A stretch of 64,000 nt of DNA, taken from positions 1-64,000 of the forward strand of contig NZ_CABVHY010000019.1 in assembly GCF_902497875.1 (NCBI RefSeq). The letters run 5' to 3'. The stretch is from Pseudomonas fluorescens. Lineage in GTDB: Bacteria > Pseudomonadota > Gammaproteobacteria > Pseudomonadales > Pseudomonadaceae. Below, piece by piece: positions 39,517-49,206 of the stretch. Numbering within the stretch: position 1 is the first letter of the stretch; each line of letters begins with the position of its first letter. The notes under the pieces were generated by a model. The model saw only the letters and a list, made by a program, of their open reading frames with translations, searched no databases and was not told the origin of the DNA. Both the position numbers and the translations under genes were made by a program.

Positions 39517-40119
39517 TCAGCGACGCGGTAAAGCCGCGATCACATCTTCGGCTTGCAGGCCTTTATCCCGGTTCATGACGGAGAACTCCACACGCTGGCC
39601 TTCGACCAGAACGCGGTGTCCTTCACCCCGGATAGCACGGAAGTGCACGAAAATATCATCACCGGAATCGCGGGAAATAAAACCGAAGCCTTTAGAGGTA
39701 TTGAACCACTTGACGGTACCGGTATCGCGATTGGTCATGTCGTAGCTAGGTGCAGCGGCAGCTGGCGAAGAGGTGTAGAAGCTGATGGCCAGGTGCAGGA
39801 GGACGGCGATCAGGGCAGTCACAAGACTGACCAGAATGGCCGGTTGGCCGCCAATGACAGGCAATGGAGCGAGCAGGGTAAGGATTTGCAGGACCACGGC
39901 CAGTACCAGCAGAGCGCTGACCAGGTTTTGCAGCTGGTGACGCGGCCCTTTGTTCCAGTAGGGAATAACCGGAGCGAGGGTCAGGTTGAGCAGGCCGAAA
40001 AACGCCAGGTACAGCGCATCGGGTTGTTGCAGGTAAGGTACCGCTTCGGATCGCAGGCTAGGGATAAAGGACAGCAGCAGGGCTGCTGCGCCCGTTAGCA
40101 GATGGACGATTTTCAACAT
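39517..40119 (-). CDS. Membrane protein with C-terminal cold-shock domain
   Basis: The product is 200 aa. Residues 1-120 contain about four hydrophobic helices (ALLLSFIPSL, LYLAFFGLLNLTLAPVIPYW, LVSALLVLAVVLQILTLLAPL, ILVSLVTALIAVLLHLAISFY). Residues 130-200 form a cold-shock domain with RNP1 KGFGFI and RNP2 DIFVHF, preceded by GTVKWFN. It should hold a single-strand nucleic-acid-binding domain at the inner membrane. The family is conserved in Pseudomonas next to dps; function is not known to me. Confidence 0.9.
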   Translation of the reverse strand: MLKIVHLLTGAAALLLSFIPSLRSEAVPYLQQPDALYLAFFGLLNLTLAPVIPYWNKGPRHQLQNLVSALLVLAVVLQILTLLAPLPVIGGQPAILVSLVTALIAVLLHLAISFYTSSPAAAAPSYDMTNRDTGTVKWFNTSKGFGFISRDSGDDIFVHFRAIRGEGHRVLVEGQRVEFSVMNRDKGLQAEDVIAALPRR

Positions 40120-40566
40120 TTTGATTAACTCACGTTAAGACAGATCACCAGGAAGAGCTGATTGCGCACGGTTCGCTTCTGGACAATATGAGGCGCTGGA
40201 CACGAACGCGGTATCAGCCTATGCGCCGCGCCCGGAAAAATAGACGACAACGACACACCCTCTATTTAACAGCAAAGCCCAGACCTTCTCAAATCAAGCG
40301 CTACCGCAAGCTGTGCCGGTTTATCGTCGGGCAGGTTGATCTGGCGTTCATTGCTCCTGTGAAGGCGCGTTTTAGACCGTTTTCCGGGTTTCGGACGGAG
40401 CGCAGTTTTTTTAGTTCGGTCGTGCCCGGTAATGCACCGCCAGGGGTTGATTGCAGGGCGGATCTGTCGCAGGCCCTAATGGGATACCAGGCTGCAGGGT
40501 GTCGGTACTCTTGCTAGAGTGGTCCTGCACCTGCTGGGTTAATTTCACCTGTTCAAGGAGATAGAC
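40120..40566. other. Divergent intergenic region upstream of dps
   Basis: These 447 bp separate the divergent cold-shock-domain and dps genes and should hold both promoters. I see no convincing coding frame. A CAAGGAG ribosome-binding site lies 7 bases before the dps ATG. No clear OxyR or sigma-S element could be identified by eye. Confidence 0.5.
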
Positions 40567-41040
40567 ATGGCAATTGATATCGGTATCAGCGAAGAAGATC
40601 GCAAGTCGATTGTGGACGGACTTTCACGTCTACTATCGGATACGTATGTGCTTTATCTGAAAACCCATAACTTTCATTGGAATGTCACGGGTCCCATGTT
40701 TCGCACGCTGCACTTGATGTTCGAGGAGCAGTACAATGAATTGGCACTGGCAGTTGATTTGATTGCCGAGCGAATTCGCGCTCTCGGTTTTCCGGCGCCG
40801 GGGGCTTATTCAATTTATGCGCGACTTTCTTCTATCAAGGAAGAAGAGGGTGTGCCCAGCGCTGAAGATATGATCAGGCAACTTGTCCAGGGGCAAGAAG
40901 CGGTAACGCGAACGGCGCGCGGCATTTTTCCGCTGCTTGATAAAGTCAGCGATGAGCCGACGGCGGATCTGTTGACTCAACGGATGCAAGTCCATGAGAA
41001 AACCGCCTGGATGTTGCGGTCGCTGCTGGACGATAAATGA
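40567..41040 (+). CDS. dps: Dps-like ferritin DNA-binding protein
   Basis: The product is 157 aa. Dps stores iron by oxidising Fe(II) with hydrogen peroxide and protects DNA in stress and stationary phase. The intersubunit ferroxidase residues lie in KTHNFHWNVTGPMFRTLHLMFEEQY (two His, then Glu/Asp positions), and VDLIAERIRALG follows. No lysine-rich N-terminal DNA-binding tail is obvious. Location between the cold-shock-domain gene and aspS matches P. aeruginosa. Confidence 0.93.
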   Translation: MAIDIGISEEDRKSIVDGLSRLLSDTYVLYLKTHNFHWNVTGPMFRTLHLMFEEQYNELALAVDLIAERIRALGFPAPGAYSIYARLSSIKEEEGVPSAEDMIRQLVQGQEAVTRTARGIFPLLDKVSDEPTADLLTQRMQVHEKTAWMLRSLLDDK

Positions 41041-41409
41041 CCCTGAGGCACGGATTGCGGCGTGCGTCGCTCATTCGTGCCTGCTTTCTCCCGATGGTCG
41101 CCAGCGCAGCGGCTCTGGCTTATTGGTGAGTGGCTCCAGTGCTTGCGAACTGACGATTTCCCTGCGTTCAACTCCGCGTATGACCCGATCACTAGTCTCT
41201 GTTCTCCGGTAGTAGGAAACTGGTTTGGAAATTGACTGTGTAGGGTATTTGTATGTAGGTCGACAATATAAGTCGCTCTGATATTGTTGGTTTGTCCTAC
41301 ATGCATGGTCATAAAATCATCTGGATATAAATATCTGGTTAAGCTTTTATAAGGAAACAGATTGTTTCCGGTTTTCTGAAGAAAGGCATGACAAAGGAGT
41401 GTCGATGAT
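41041..41409. other. AT-rich intergenic region
   Basis: This stretch of 369 bp between dps and the ribbon-helix-helix gene becomes clearly AT-rich from about 41210. It contains the palindrome at 41353-41369 and the likely promoter of the downstream gene. No gene is seen. Confidence 0.6.
41353..41369. promoter_or_regulatory. Palindrome, possible operator of the RHH gene
   Basis: GGAAACA-GAT-TGTTTCC is a perfect 7-bp inverted repeat, 41 bases before the RHH start and directly after a TTATAA sequence that could be a -10 element. Ribbon-helix-helix proteins bind such palindromes, so autoregulation is plausible. Not tested. Confidence 0.45.
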
Positions 41410-41763
41410 ATGGCTCGAGGTATAGGTCGGGGAGTGAGAGAGATTGCTCAGTTTCAAAATGTAAAAGTGGATCCTTTTGTTCGGGAGTTCAATATGGGGC
41501 TGGCGCAACCACTTGCCAGATCAATCCGATTGAATGGTTTTTCCACCTGTTTGCGGCTTGAGCAGATCTATTGGGATATCCTTGCGGAAATAGCCCAGAT
41601 CAATTGTTGCTCGGTCAGTGCGCTGCTTTCCTATGTCGATCGAGAGGTGCACCTGCGCCATGGTGGGGTCAAGAATTTCAGCGGGTTGGTCAGGGTCGTG
41701 TGCGTTGTGCATAGCTTGAAAAAAGGCAGCTGTCTCGCGGGCGCGCCATCCAGTGTTGGCTGA
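41410..41763 (+). CDS. Ribbon-helix-helix domain protein (RHH_4 type)
   Basis: The product is 117 aa from the ATG at 41410, with AAAGGAG about 10 bases upstream. Residues about 35-105 fit the RHH_4 family: ARSIRLNGFSTCLRLEQIYW gives the strand and first helix, and DILAEIAQINCCSVSALLSYV the second, then FSGLVRVVCVVHSL. It is probably a dimeric DNA-binding regulator. The gene lies in a locally AT-rich pocket between dps and fmdB, so it may be silenced by MvaT or acquired. Codon use is less GC-biased than the neighbours. Confidence 0.82.
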   Translation: MARGIGRGVREIAQFQNVKVDPFVREFNMGLAQPLARSIRLNGFSTCLRLEQIYWDILAEIAQINCCSVSALLSYVDREVHLRHGGVKNFSGLVRVVCVVHSLKKGSCLAGAPSSVG

Positions 41764-41766
41764 AGT

Positions 41767-41888
41767 ATGCCCGCGCGCGCGCCGGCTCATGAGGATCCCC
41801 GCCGGTTGGTGCAGTCTTACGGCTGCACAGGCTCGATTTACCAGATATAATCTCGCGCTTTGCTGCGCAGCCTATGCCCGCGCGCGCG
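41767..41888. repeat. Two copies of a CG-alternating 16-mer flanking a promoter
   Basis: TATGCCCGCGCGCGCG occurs at 41767-41782 and 41873-41888. Alternating CG runs can adopt Z-form DNA. The copies bracket the sequence with the TATAAT of the fmdB-aspS promoter. Confidence 0.8.
41823..41851 (+). promoter_or_regulatory. Putative promoter of fmdB-aspS
   Basis: A perfect TATAAT at 41846-41851 has a weak -35 (TGCACA, 16 bases upstream). It lies 66 bases before fmdB. Confidence 0.5.
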
Positions 41889-41916
41889 TAATAATCTGAT
41901 TGCCGAGACAATCCCC

Positions 41917-42138
41917 ATGCCGATGTACGATTATCAATGTGCTTCCTGTGGTCATCAGTTGGAAGCCATTCAAAAGATCAGCGCTGCGCCGCTGGTCGAC
42001 TGCCCTGCCTGCCAGGCACCAGAGCTCAAGAAGATGTTGTCCATGCCGGGCTTCCGCCTCAGTGGTAGCGGCTGGTACGAGACCGACTTCAAAACCGGCT
42101 CGAAGAAGAATCTGGCTGGCGGCGACAAAGCTGACTAA
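41917..42138 (+). CDS. FmdB family zinc ribbon protein
   Basis: The ATG at 41917 gives 73 aa; the second ATG at 41923 (MYDYQCASC) is an alternative. Two CxxC knuckles (CASC and CPAC) form a zinc ribbon of the FmdB/Zn-ribbon regulatory family, followed by LKKMLSMPGFRLSGSGWYETDF. Function is not established. It precedes aspS by 105 bp and is likely co-transcribed. Confidence 0.9.
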   Translation: MPMYDYQCASCGHQLEAIQKISAAPLVDCPACQAPELKKMLSMPGFRLSGSGWYETDFKTGSKKNLAGGDKAD

Positions 42139-42243
42139 GTGAACGACACGCGCGAGCTCTTGCACCATCAGGTACCTGACTCAGGTGCAGGGGTGCGGCA
42201 AGACCTCCACCGAATTTCGAATTAAGAGAAGCGAACCACCATC

Positions 42244-44019
<1,776 letters not shown>

Positions 44020-44028
44020 GGCTGACCC

Positions 44029-44052
44029 AAGGCGCATCCCTGGATGCGCCTT
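44029..44052 (+). terminator. Stem-loop after aspS
   Basis: AAGGCGCATCC and GGATGCGCCTT form an 11-bp perfect stem with a two-base loop, ten bases after aspS. It is followed by CTCTCTAT rather than a clean T run, so termination may be partial. Its right half is also the first unit of the short repeat series at 44041-44124. Confidence 0.6.
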
Positions 44053-44124
44053 CTCTCTATAGATAGAGCAGATGCACCTTCTTTATAGAGAGGACGGATG
44101 CGTCTTCTCTACTTATAGAGAGCG
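44041..44124 (+). repeat. Three imperfect short repeats, about 27 bp each
   Basis: GATGCGCCTTCTCTCTATAG, GATGCACCTTCTTTATAGAG and GATGCGTCTTCTCTACTTAT start at 44043, 44071 and 44098. Each has its own inverted core (for example CTCTCTAT-AGATAGAG). They lie between aspS and yebC. Confidence 0.7.
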
Positions 44125-44196
44125 TCGAGATTTTTTCTTGCTGGCCAGCGCATACCGCGCGGCGGGCAATGTTTCAAAGAGAATCTGGAGCAAGTT

Positions 44197-44943
44197 ATGG
44201 CAGGTCATTCCAAGTGGGCGAACATCAAGCACCGCAAAGAACGTCAGGACGCCAAGAAGGGCAAGATTTTTACCAAGTGGATTCGTGAGCTGACCGTTGC
44301 TGCCCGGCAGGGCGGTGCTGATCCGGGTTCCAACCCGCGTCTGCGCCTGGCGCTGGACAAGGCGCTTGGTGCGAACATGAGCCGCGATATCATCGATCGC
44401 GCGGTTGCCCGTGGTGCCGGTGCGGCCGACACCGACGACATGGTCGAGCTGACCTACGAAGGCTATGGCCCTGGCGGCGTGGCGGTCATGGTCGAATGCA
44501 TGACCGACAACCGTAACCGCACCGCGGCGGCTGTGCGCCATGCGTTCAGTAAATGCGGCGGCAACCTCGGTACCGACGGTTCGGTGGCTTATCTGTTCGA
44601 GCGCAAGGGGCAGATCTCCTTCGCGCCAGGCGTCGACGAAGACTCGCTCATTGAAGCGTCCATGGAAGCCGACGCCGATGACATCGTGACCAACGAAGAC
44701 GGCTCCATCGATGTCTTTACTTCGTTCGCCGGCTTTTATGCCGTGCGCAACGCGCTGGAAGCAGCGGGTTTCAATGCGATGGACGCGGAAATCGTCATGT
44801 TGCCGACCACCAGTGCCGAACTGGACCTGGAAGGCGCCGAGAAGGTGCTCAAGCTGATCGACATGCTGGAAGACCTGGACGACGTGCAGAATGTCTACTC
44901 CAACGCGGATATTCCGGAGTCGGTGGCAGAGCAGCTCGGCTGA
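44197..44943 (+). CDS. yebC: YebC/PmpR family transcriptional regulator
   Basis: The product is 248 aa, starting MAGHSKWANIKHRKERQDAK as in all YebC proteins, with the acidic middle and C-terminal domains (GGNLGTDGSVAYLFERKGQI). Members regulate transcription (PmpR on the quinolone signal system in P. aeruginosa) and, in other bacteria, help translation of difficult stretches. Location before ruvC is conserved. Confidence 0.95.
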   Translation: MAGHSKWANIKHRKERQDAKKGKIFTKWIRELTVAARQGGADPGSNPRLRLALDKALGANMSRDIIDRAVARGAGAADTDDMVELTYEGYGPGGVAVMVECMTDNRNRTAAAVRHAFSKCGGNLGTDGSVAYLFERKGQISFAPGVDEDSLIEASMEADADDIVTNEDGSIDVFTSFAGFYAVRNALEAAGFNAMDAEIVMLPTTSAELDLEGAEKVLKLIDMLEDLDDVQNVYSNADIPESVAEQLG

Positions 44944-44993
44944 TCGATCTGTAAAAGATCTGCACCCCGAAACCTTCGGCGTACGCGGTACAT

Positions 44994-45072
44994 GTAGGAG
45001 CTGCCGAAGGCTGCGATCTTTTGATCTTGAAGATCGTCCGATCGCAGCCAGAACCTTCGGCAGCGCCTACAG
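44994..45072. repeat. REP inverted pair between yebC and ruvC
   Basis: GTAGGAGCTGCCGAAGGCTG plus CGATCTTTT, then CGATCGCAGCCAGAACCTTC plus GGCAGCGCCTAC, form an inverted pair of the first REP family with a short AGATC-rich centre. Confidence 0.82.
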
Positions 45073-45108
45073 TTTCCCTCAAACATCCGCACTCTTGCCG
45101 CAGGCGTT

Positions 45109-45633
45109 ATGACTCTTATTCTTGGTATCGATCCCGGTTCGCGTATTACCGGTTATGGCGTGGTTCGCGATACCGGTCGAGGTTGCGTGTACATCGCCTC
45201 GGGTTGTATTCGCACCGGCAGCGGCGAACTGCATGAGCGCCTGCAAATCGTCTATCGCGGAGTGCGTGAGGTCATTCAGACCTACGGCCCGGTGACTATG
45301 GGCATCGAGAAGGTCTTCATGGCGCGCAACGCCGACTCAGCCCTCAAGCTCGGCCAGGCCCGCGGTGCAGCCATTGTTGCCGGTGCCGAGGAAAGCCTGG
45401 AAATCGCTGAATACACCGCGACACAGGTCAAGCAGGCAGTGACCGGGACCGGCGCGGCGAATAAAGAGCAGGTGCAAATGATGGTCATGCATATGCTGAA
45501 ACTGACCAGCAAGCCGCAAATCGATGCCTCGGATGCCCTGGCCATTGCCATTTGTCATGCTCATACCCGTTCCAGCCTGTTGCCCCATGGTCTGGGCACG
45601 GCACGCAGTCGTGGCGGGCGCCTGCGTCTCTGA
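45109..45633 (+). CDS. ruvC: Holliday junction resolvase RuvC
   Basis: The product is 174 aa. It cuts Holliday junctions and works with RuvAB. The acidic catalytic residues are seen in TLILGIDPGSRITGYG (Asp8), VTMGIEKVFMARN (Glu) and IDASDALAIAICHAH (Asp pair). It is followed after 115 bp by ruvA. Confidence 0.97.
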   Translation: MTLILGIDPGSRITGYGVVRDTGRGCVYIASGCIRTGSGELHERLQIVYRGVREVIQTYGPVTMGIEKVFMARNADSALKLGQARGAAIVAGAEESLEIAEYTATQVKQAVTGTGAANKEQVQMMVMHMLKLTSKPQIDASDALAIAICHAHTRSSLLPHGLGTARSRGGRLRL

Positions 45634-45748
45634 TAGCATCAGCAGTCATTTTTATCGAATGAGGGTTCTGCGCCTGTGTTGTCGGCGTATCGCCCTTGCT
45701 CTGTCGGTCGTCAGCCATTGATCTGGCCAACGCTTAAGGATCTGAAAC

Positions 45749-46360
45749 GTGATTGGACGCTTGCGCGGCACTTTGGCTGAAAAACAGCCGCCGCATCTGA
45801 TTCTTGATGTAAATGGTCTGGGATATGAGCTGGAAGTGCCCATGACCACCCTCTATCGACTGCCGTCGGTCGGTGAGCCGATTACCTTGCACACCCATTT
45901 GGTCGTACGCGAGGATGCGCAGTTACTCTATGGCTTCATTGGCAAGCGCGAGCGGGATTTTTTTCGTGAGCTGATCCGCCTCAACGGGGTTGGGCCGAAA
46001 CTGGCGCTGGCGTTGATGTCCAGTCTGGAGGTCGATGAGTTGGTGCGCTGTGTTTCGGCACAGGACACCTCGGCGTTGACCAAGGTCCCGGGGGTCGGCA
46101 AGAAGACTGCCGAACGGCTGTTGGTGGAGCTCAAGGACCGCTTCAAAGCCTGGGAAGTGGTGCCGAGCATGTTCGCCCTGGTGCCGAACCAGGCTGATGC
46201 GCCGGCGACCCTGGTGGCCAGCGCCGAAAGCGATGCCGTCAGCGCACTGATCTCCCTGGGCTACAAGCCGCAGGAAGCCAGTAAAGCGGTGTCCGCCATC
46301 AAGGAAAAAGGCTTGAGCAGTGAAGACATGATTCGCCGCGCCCTGAAGGGAATGATTTAA
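45749..46360 (+). CDS. ruvA: Holliday junction branch migration protein RuvA
   Basis: The product is 203 aa from GTG 45749. An N-terminal OB fold (MIGRLRGTLAEKQPPHLILD) is followed by two helix-hairpin-helix motifs (RLNGVGPKLALALMSSL and VPGVGKKTAERLLVELKD) and a C-terminal RuvB-contact domain (SLGYKPQEASKAV). It stops immediately before ruvB. Confidence 0.97.
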   Translation: MIGRLRGTLAEKQPPHLILDVNGLGYELEVPMTTLYRLPSVGEPITLHTHLVVREDAQLLYGFIGKRERDFFRELIRLNGVGPKLALALMSSLEVDELVRCVSAQDTSALTKVPGVGKKTAERLLVELKDRFKAWEVVPSMFALVPNQADAPATLVASAESDAVSALISLGYKPQEASKAVSAIKEKGLSSEDMIRRALKGMI

Positions 46361-47419
46361 GTGATTGAAGCTGATCGTCTGATCGCCGCCACGGGTAGTC
46401 GTGACCGCGAGGAAGTCCAGGACCGCGCGATTCGCCCGCTGAGCCTGGCCGAATACATTGGTCAGCCGACCGTGCGCGAGCAAATGGAGTTGTTCATCCA
46501 GGCTGCCCGTGGGCGCAACGAGTCGCTCGACCATACGTTGATCTTCGGTCCGCCGGGGCTGGGTAAAACCACCCTGGCCAACATCATTGCCCAGGAAATG
46601 GGGGTGTCGATCAAAAGCACTTCGGGGCCGGTGCTGGAGCGTCCGGGTGATCTGGCAGCGCTGCTGACCAACCTTGAACCCCACGATGTGCTGTTCATCG
46701 ATGAAATCCACCGTCTTTCGCCCATCGTCGAAGAAGTGCTGTACCCGGCGATGGAGGATTTCCAGCTTGATATCATGATCGGTGAAGGTCCGGCTGCGCG
46801 TTCGATCAAACTCGATCTGCCGCCGTTTACCCTGGTCGGGGCGACCACTCGCGCCGGGATGCTGACCAATCCGTTGCGCGACCGTTTCGGCATTGTTCAG
46901 CGCCTGGAGTTCTACAGCACTGCCGATCTGGCGACCATCGTCAGCCGTTCGGCGGGCATTCTCGGTTTGCCGCTCGATCCCGATGGCGCTTTCGAAATTG
47001 CTCGGCGAGCCCGCGGCACCCCGCGGATTGCCAACCGATTGCTGCGCCGGGTGCGGGACTTTGCCGAAGTGCGGGCCAATGGCCATATCACCAAGCCGAT
47101 TGCTGACCGGGCGCTGAACCTGCTGGACATCGATGAACGTGGCTTCGACCACCAGGATCGACGCCTGCTGCTGACCATGATCGAGAAGTTCGATGGCGGA
47201 CCGGTGGGCGTGGACAGCCTGGCAGCGGCGATCAGTGAAGAGCGGCATACCATTGAGGATGTGCTCGAGCCCTATCTGATTCAGCAAGGCTATATCATGC
47301 GCACGCCGCGAGGAAGGGTAGTGACCCGGCATGCGTATCTGCACTTCGGTCTTAACATCCCGTCACGATTGGGGGATATGCCTGTGGTAGACGAGTTTCT
47401 CGATACCGTGGACGATTAA
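46361..47419 (+). CDS. ruvB: Holliday junction helicase motor RuvB
   Basis: The product is 352 aa from GTG 46361, adjacent to the ruvA stop. AAA+ features are GPPGLGKTTLA (Walker A), VLFIDEIHRL (Walker B) and the arginine finger region LRDRFGIVQRLEFY, plus the C-terminal winged helix with RTPRGRVVTRHAY. It drives branch migration together with RuvA. Confidence 0.97.
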   Translation: MIEADRLIAATGSRDREEVQDRAIRPLSLAEYIGQPTVREQMELFIQAARGRNESLDHTLIFGPPGLGKTTLANIIAQEMGVSIKSTSGPVLERPGDLAALLTNLEPHDVLFIDEIHRLSPIVEEVLYPAMEDFQLDIMIGEGPAARSIKLDLPPFTLVGATTRAGMLTNPLRDRFGIVQRLEFYSTADLATIVSRSAGILGLPLDPDGAFEIARRARGTPRIANRLLRRVRDFAEVRANGHITKPIADRALNLLDIDERGFDHQDRRLLLTMIEKFDGGPVGVDSLAAAISEERHTIEDVLEPYLIQQGYIMRTPRGRVVTRHAYLHFGLNIPSRLGDMPVVDEFLDTVDD

Positions 47420-47577
47420 ATGGCCTCTGCGCACTGATTTATTCAGGGTTTGTGCTGTCATAGGGTCTGTTCACAGGCCTTGGGGGCCAGCATTACCGTT
47501 CTTTCGCGAGAAATGTGTTCGAGAATGAAAAACAGTTGCCTGGGCGGATTGGCAACCTGAGGAGTAACCACTAGAGT

Positions 47578-48045
47578 ATGCGCGCGCAAAACGGGCTTGA
47601 GTCGTTCGCACATCGTTGTCGCGTTTATTACGAGGACACCGATGCCGGCGGCATCGTGTATTACGTCAATTACCTTAAGTTTATGGAACGGGCTCGAACC
47701 GAGCGGCTACGGGAGCTGGGCTTTGCCCAATCCACGCTTGCGGGGGAGGACCTGTTGTTCGTCGTGCATTCCAGCGAAGCGCGTTACCACGCGCCGGCGC
47801 GACTGGATGACGAGCTTCTGGTGAGCGCTGAAGTAATCGAATTGAACCGTGCCAGCCTGCGTTTCAAGCAGCAGGTCAGGCGGGCTACGGATAATGCACT
47901 GCTCTGTGAAGGGCAGTTTTTGGTGGCCTGTGTGCGCGCCGATAGTTTGAAACCCCGGGCCATTCCCGAAGCTCTACGTGCGGCCTTTGCCCGCGTGAGC
48001 GGCGCGGGTACACACTCAGAGCAGGAGATAAAGCGTGGAAGCTAA
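47578..48045 (+). CDS. ybgC: Tol-Pal system-associated acyl-CoA thioesterase YbgC
   Basis: The product is 155 aa. The hot-dog fold thioesterase active site is YYEDTDAGGIVYYVNYLKFMERA, with the catalytic Asp in DTD. It hydrolyses short acyl-CoA or acyl-ACP. It overlaps tolQ by 11 bp, as in other Tol operons, and is thus the first gene of the tol-pal transcript. Confidence 0.95.
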   Translation: MRAQNGLESFAHRCRVYYEDTDAGGIVYYVNYLKFMERARTERLRELGFAQSTLAGEDLLFVVHSSEARYHAPARLDDELLVSAEVIELNRASLRFKQQVRRATDNALLCEGQFLVACVRADSLKPRAIPEALRAAFARVSGAGTHSEQEIKRGS

Positions 48046-48730
48046 CGTCGTCGACCATACCTCCATGTGGAGCTTGGTCAGCAATGCCAGCGTCGTTGTG
48101 CAGTTGGTAATGCTGATCCTGGTGGCTGCATCGGTCACTTCATGGGTCATGATTTTTCAGCGCAGCAACCTGCTGCGCGCCGGTCGAGGTGCCCTGGAGA
48201 GCTTTGAAGAGCGCTTCTGGTCAGGTATCGACCTGTCGAAACTCTATCGCCAGGCCGGTAGCAACCCGGACCCGGACTCGGGCGTGGAGCAGATTTTCCG
48301 CGCTGGTTTCAAGGAATTCTCCCGTCTGCGCCAGCAGTCTGGTGTTGATCCGGAAGCGGTCATGGAAGGCGTGGCGCGTGCCATGCGCGTGGCTATTTCC
48401 CGCGAAGAAGAAAAGCTCGAGCAGAGCCTGCCATTCCTCGCTACCGTCGGTTCCGTCAGCCCGTACATCGGCCTGTTCGGTACCGTCTGGGGCATCATGA
48501 ACTCCTTCCGTGGCTTGGCAATGGCCCAGCAAGCGACCCTGGCCACCGTGGCTCCAGGTATCGCCGAGGCGCTGATCGCCACCGCCATTGGCCTGTTCGC
48601 GGCAATCCCCGCAGTAATCGCCTACAACCGTTTTGCCGCTCGTGGCGAAACCTTGATCAGCCGTTACTACACCTTCGCCGACGAGTTCCAGGCGATCCTG
48701 CACCGCAAAGTGCACACCAGCGAAGAATAA
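48035..48730 (+). CDS. tolQ: Tol-Pal inner membrane protein TolQ
   Basis: The product is 231 aa from GTG 48035. Three membrane helices are visible: about 17-38 (VVVQLVMLILVAASVTSWVM), near 140-160 (ATVGSVSPYIGLFGTVWGIM) and near 175-195 (IAEALIATAIGLFAAIPAVI). With TolR it forms the proton-driven motor (ExbB/MotA family) of the Tol-Pal complex. Confidence 0.96.
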   Translation: MEANVVDHTSMWSLVSNASVVVQLVMLILVAASVTSWVMIFQRSNLLRAGRGALESFEERFWSGIDLSKLYRQAGSNPDPDSGVEQIFRAGFKEFSRLRQQSGVDPEAVMEGVARAMRVAISREEEKLEQSLPFLATVGSVSPYIGLFGTVWGIMNSFRGLAMAQQATLATVAPGIAEALIATAIGLFAAIPAVIAYNRFAARGETLISRYYTFADEFQAILHRKVHTSEE

Positions 48731-48744
48731 GCAGGTAATCCTCA

Positions 48745-49206
48745 ATGGCTTTAATCGCTCGAGCTCGACGCAAGCGCAAGCCGGTCGCCGAGATGAACGT
48801 GGTGCCCTACATCGACGTGATGTTGGTACTGCTGGTCATCTTCATGGTGACCGCACCGATGCTCAATCAGGGCGTGAAGGTTGATCTGCCCAAGGTTTCC
48901 AGCGAAGCCTTGCCGCAAGACAACAACACTCAGGTCCTGACCATTTCGATCAAGGCTGACAAGACCTATTACTGGAACCTTGGCAGCGAAGTCGATACCG
49001 AGAAACAGCAGGACAAGGCCATGACCTTGCCGCAGATGACGGACGCCGTGACCAAAATCATCAGCGCCGGCACCGGTAACGGCAAGCGCACCCAAGTCTT
49101 CATTCGCGGTGACAAGACCGTCGATTACGGCTCCGTCATGGGTGCCATGGGCGGATTGCAGAAAGCCGGGGTCGGTAATGTTGGCTTGATTACCGAGGCG
49201 CCCTGA
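48745..49206 (+). CDS. tolR: Tol-Pal inner membrane protein TolR
   Basis: The product is 153 aa. The single membrane helix (VVPYIDVMLVLLVIFMVTAPM) holds the essential Asp of the proton path. A periplasmic domain of the ExbD/TolR type follows. Its stop shares one base with the tolA ATG. Confidence 0.96.
   Translation: MALIARARRKRKPVAEMNVVPYIDVMLVLLVIFMVTAPMLNQGVKVDLPKVSSEALPQDNNTQVLTISIKADKTYYWNLGSEVDTEKQQDKAMTLPQMTDAVTKIISAGTGNGKRTQVFIRGDKTVDYGSVMGAMGGLQKAGVGNVGLITEAP

Noticed and set aside
40188..40517. 109-codon forward frame upstream of dps
   Set aside because: Arg-rich, no ribosome-binding site and located in the divergent promoter region.
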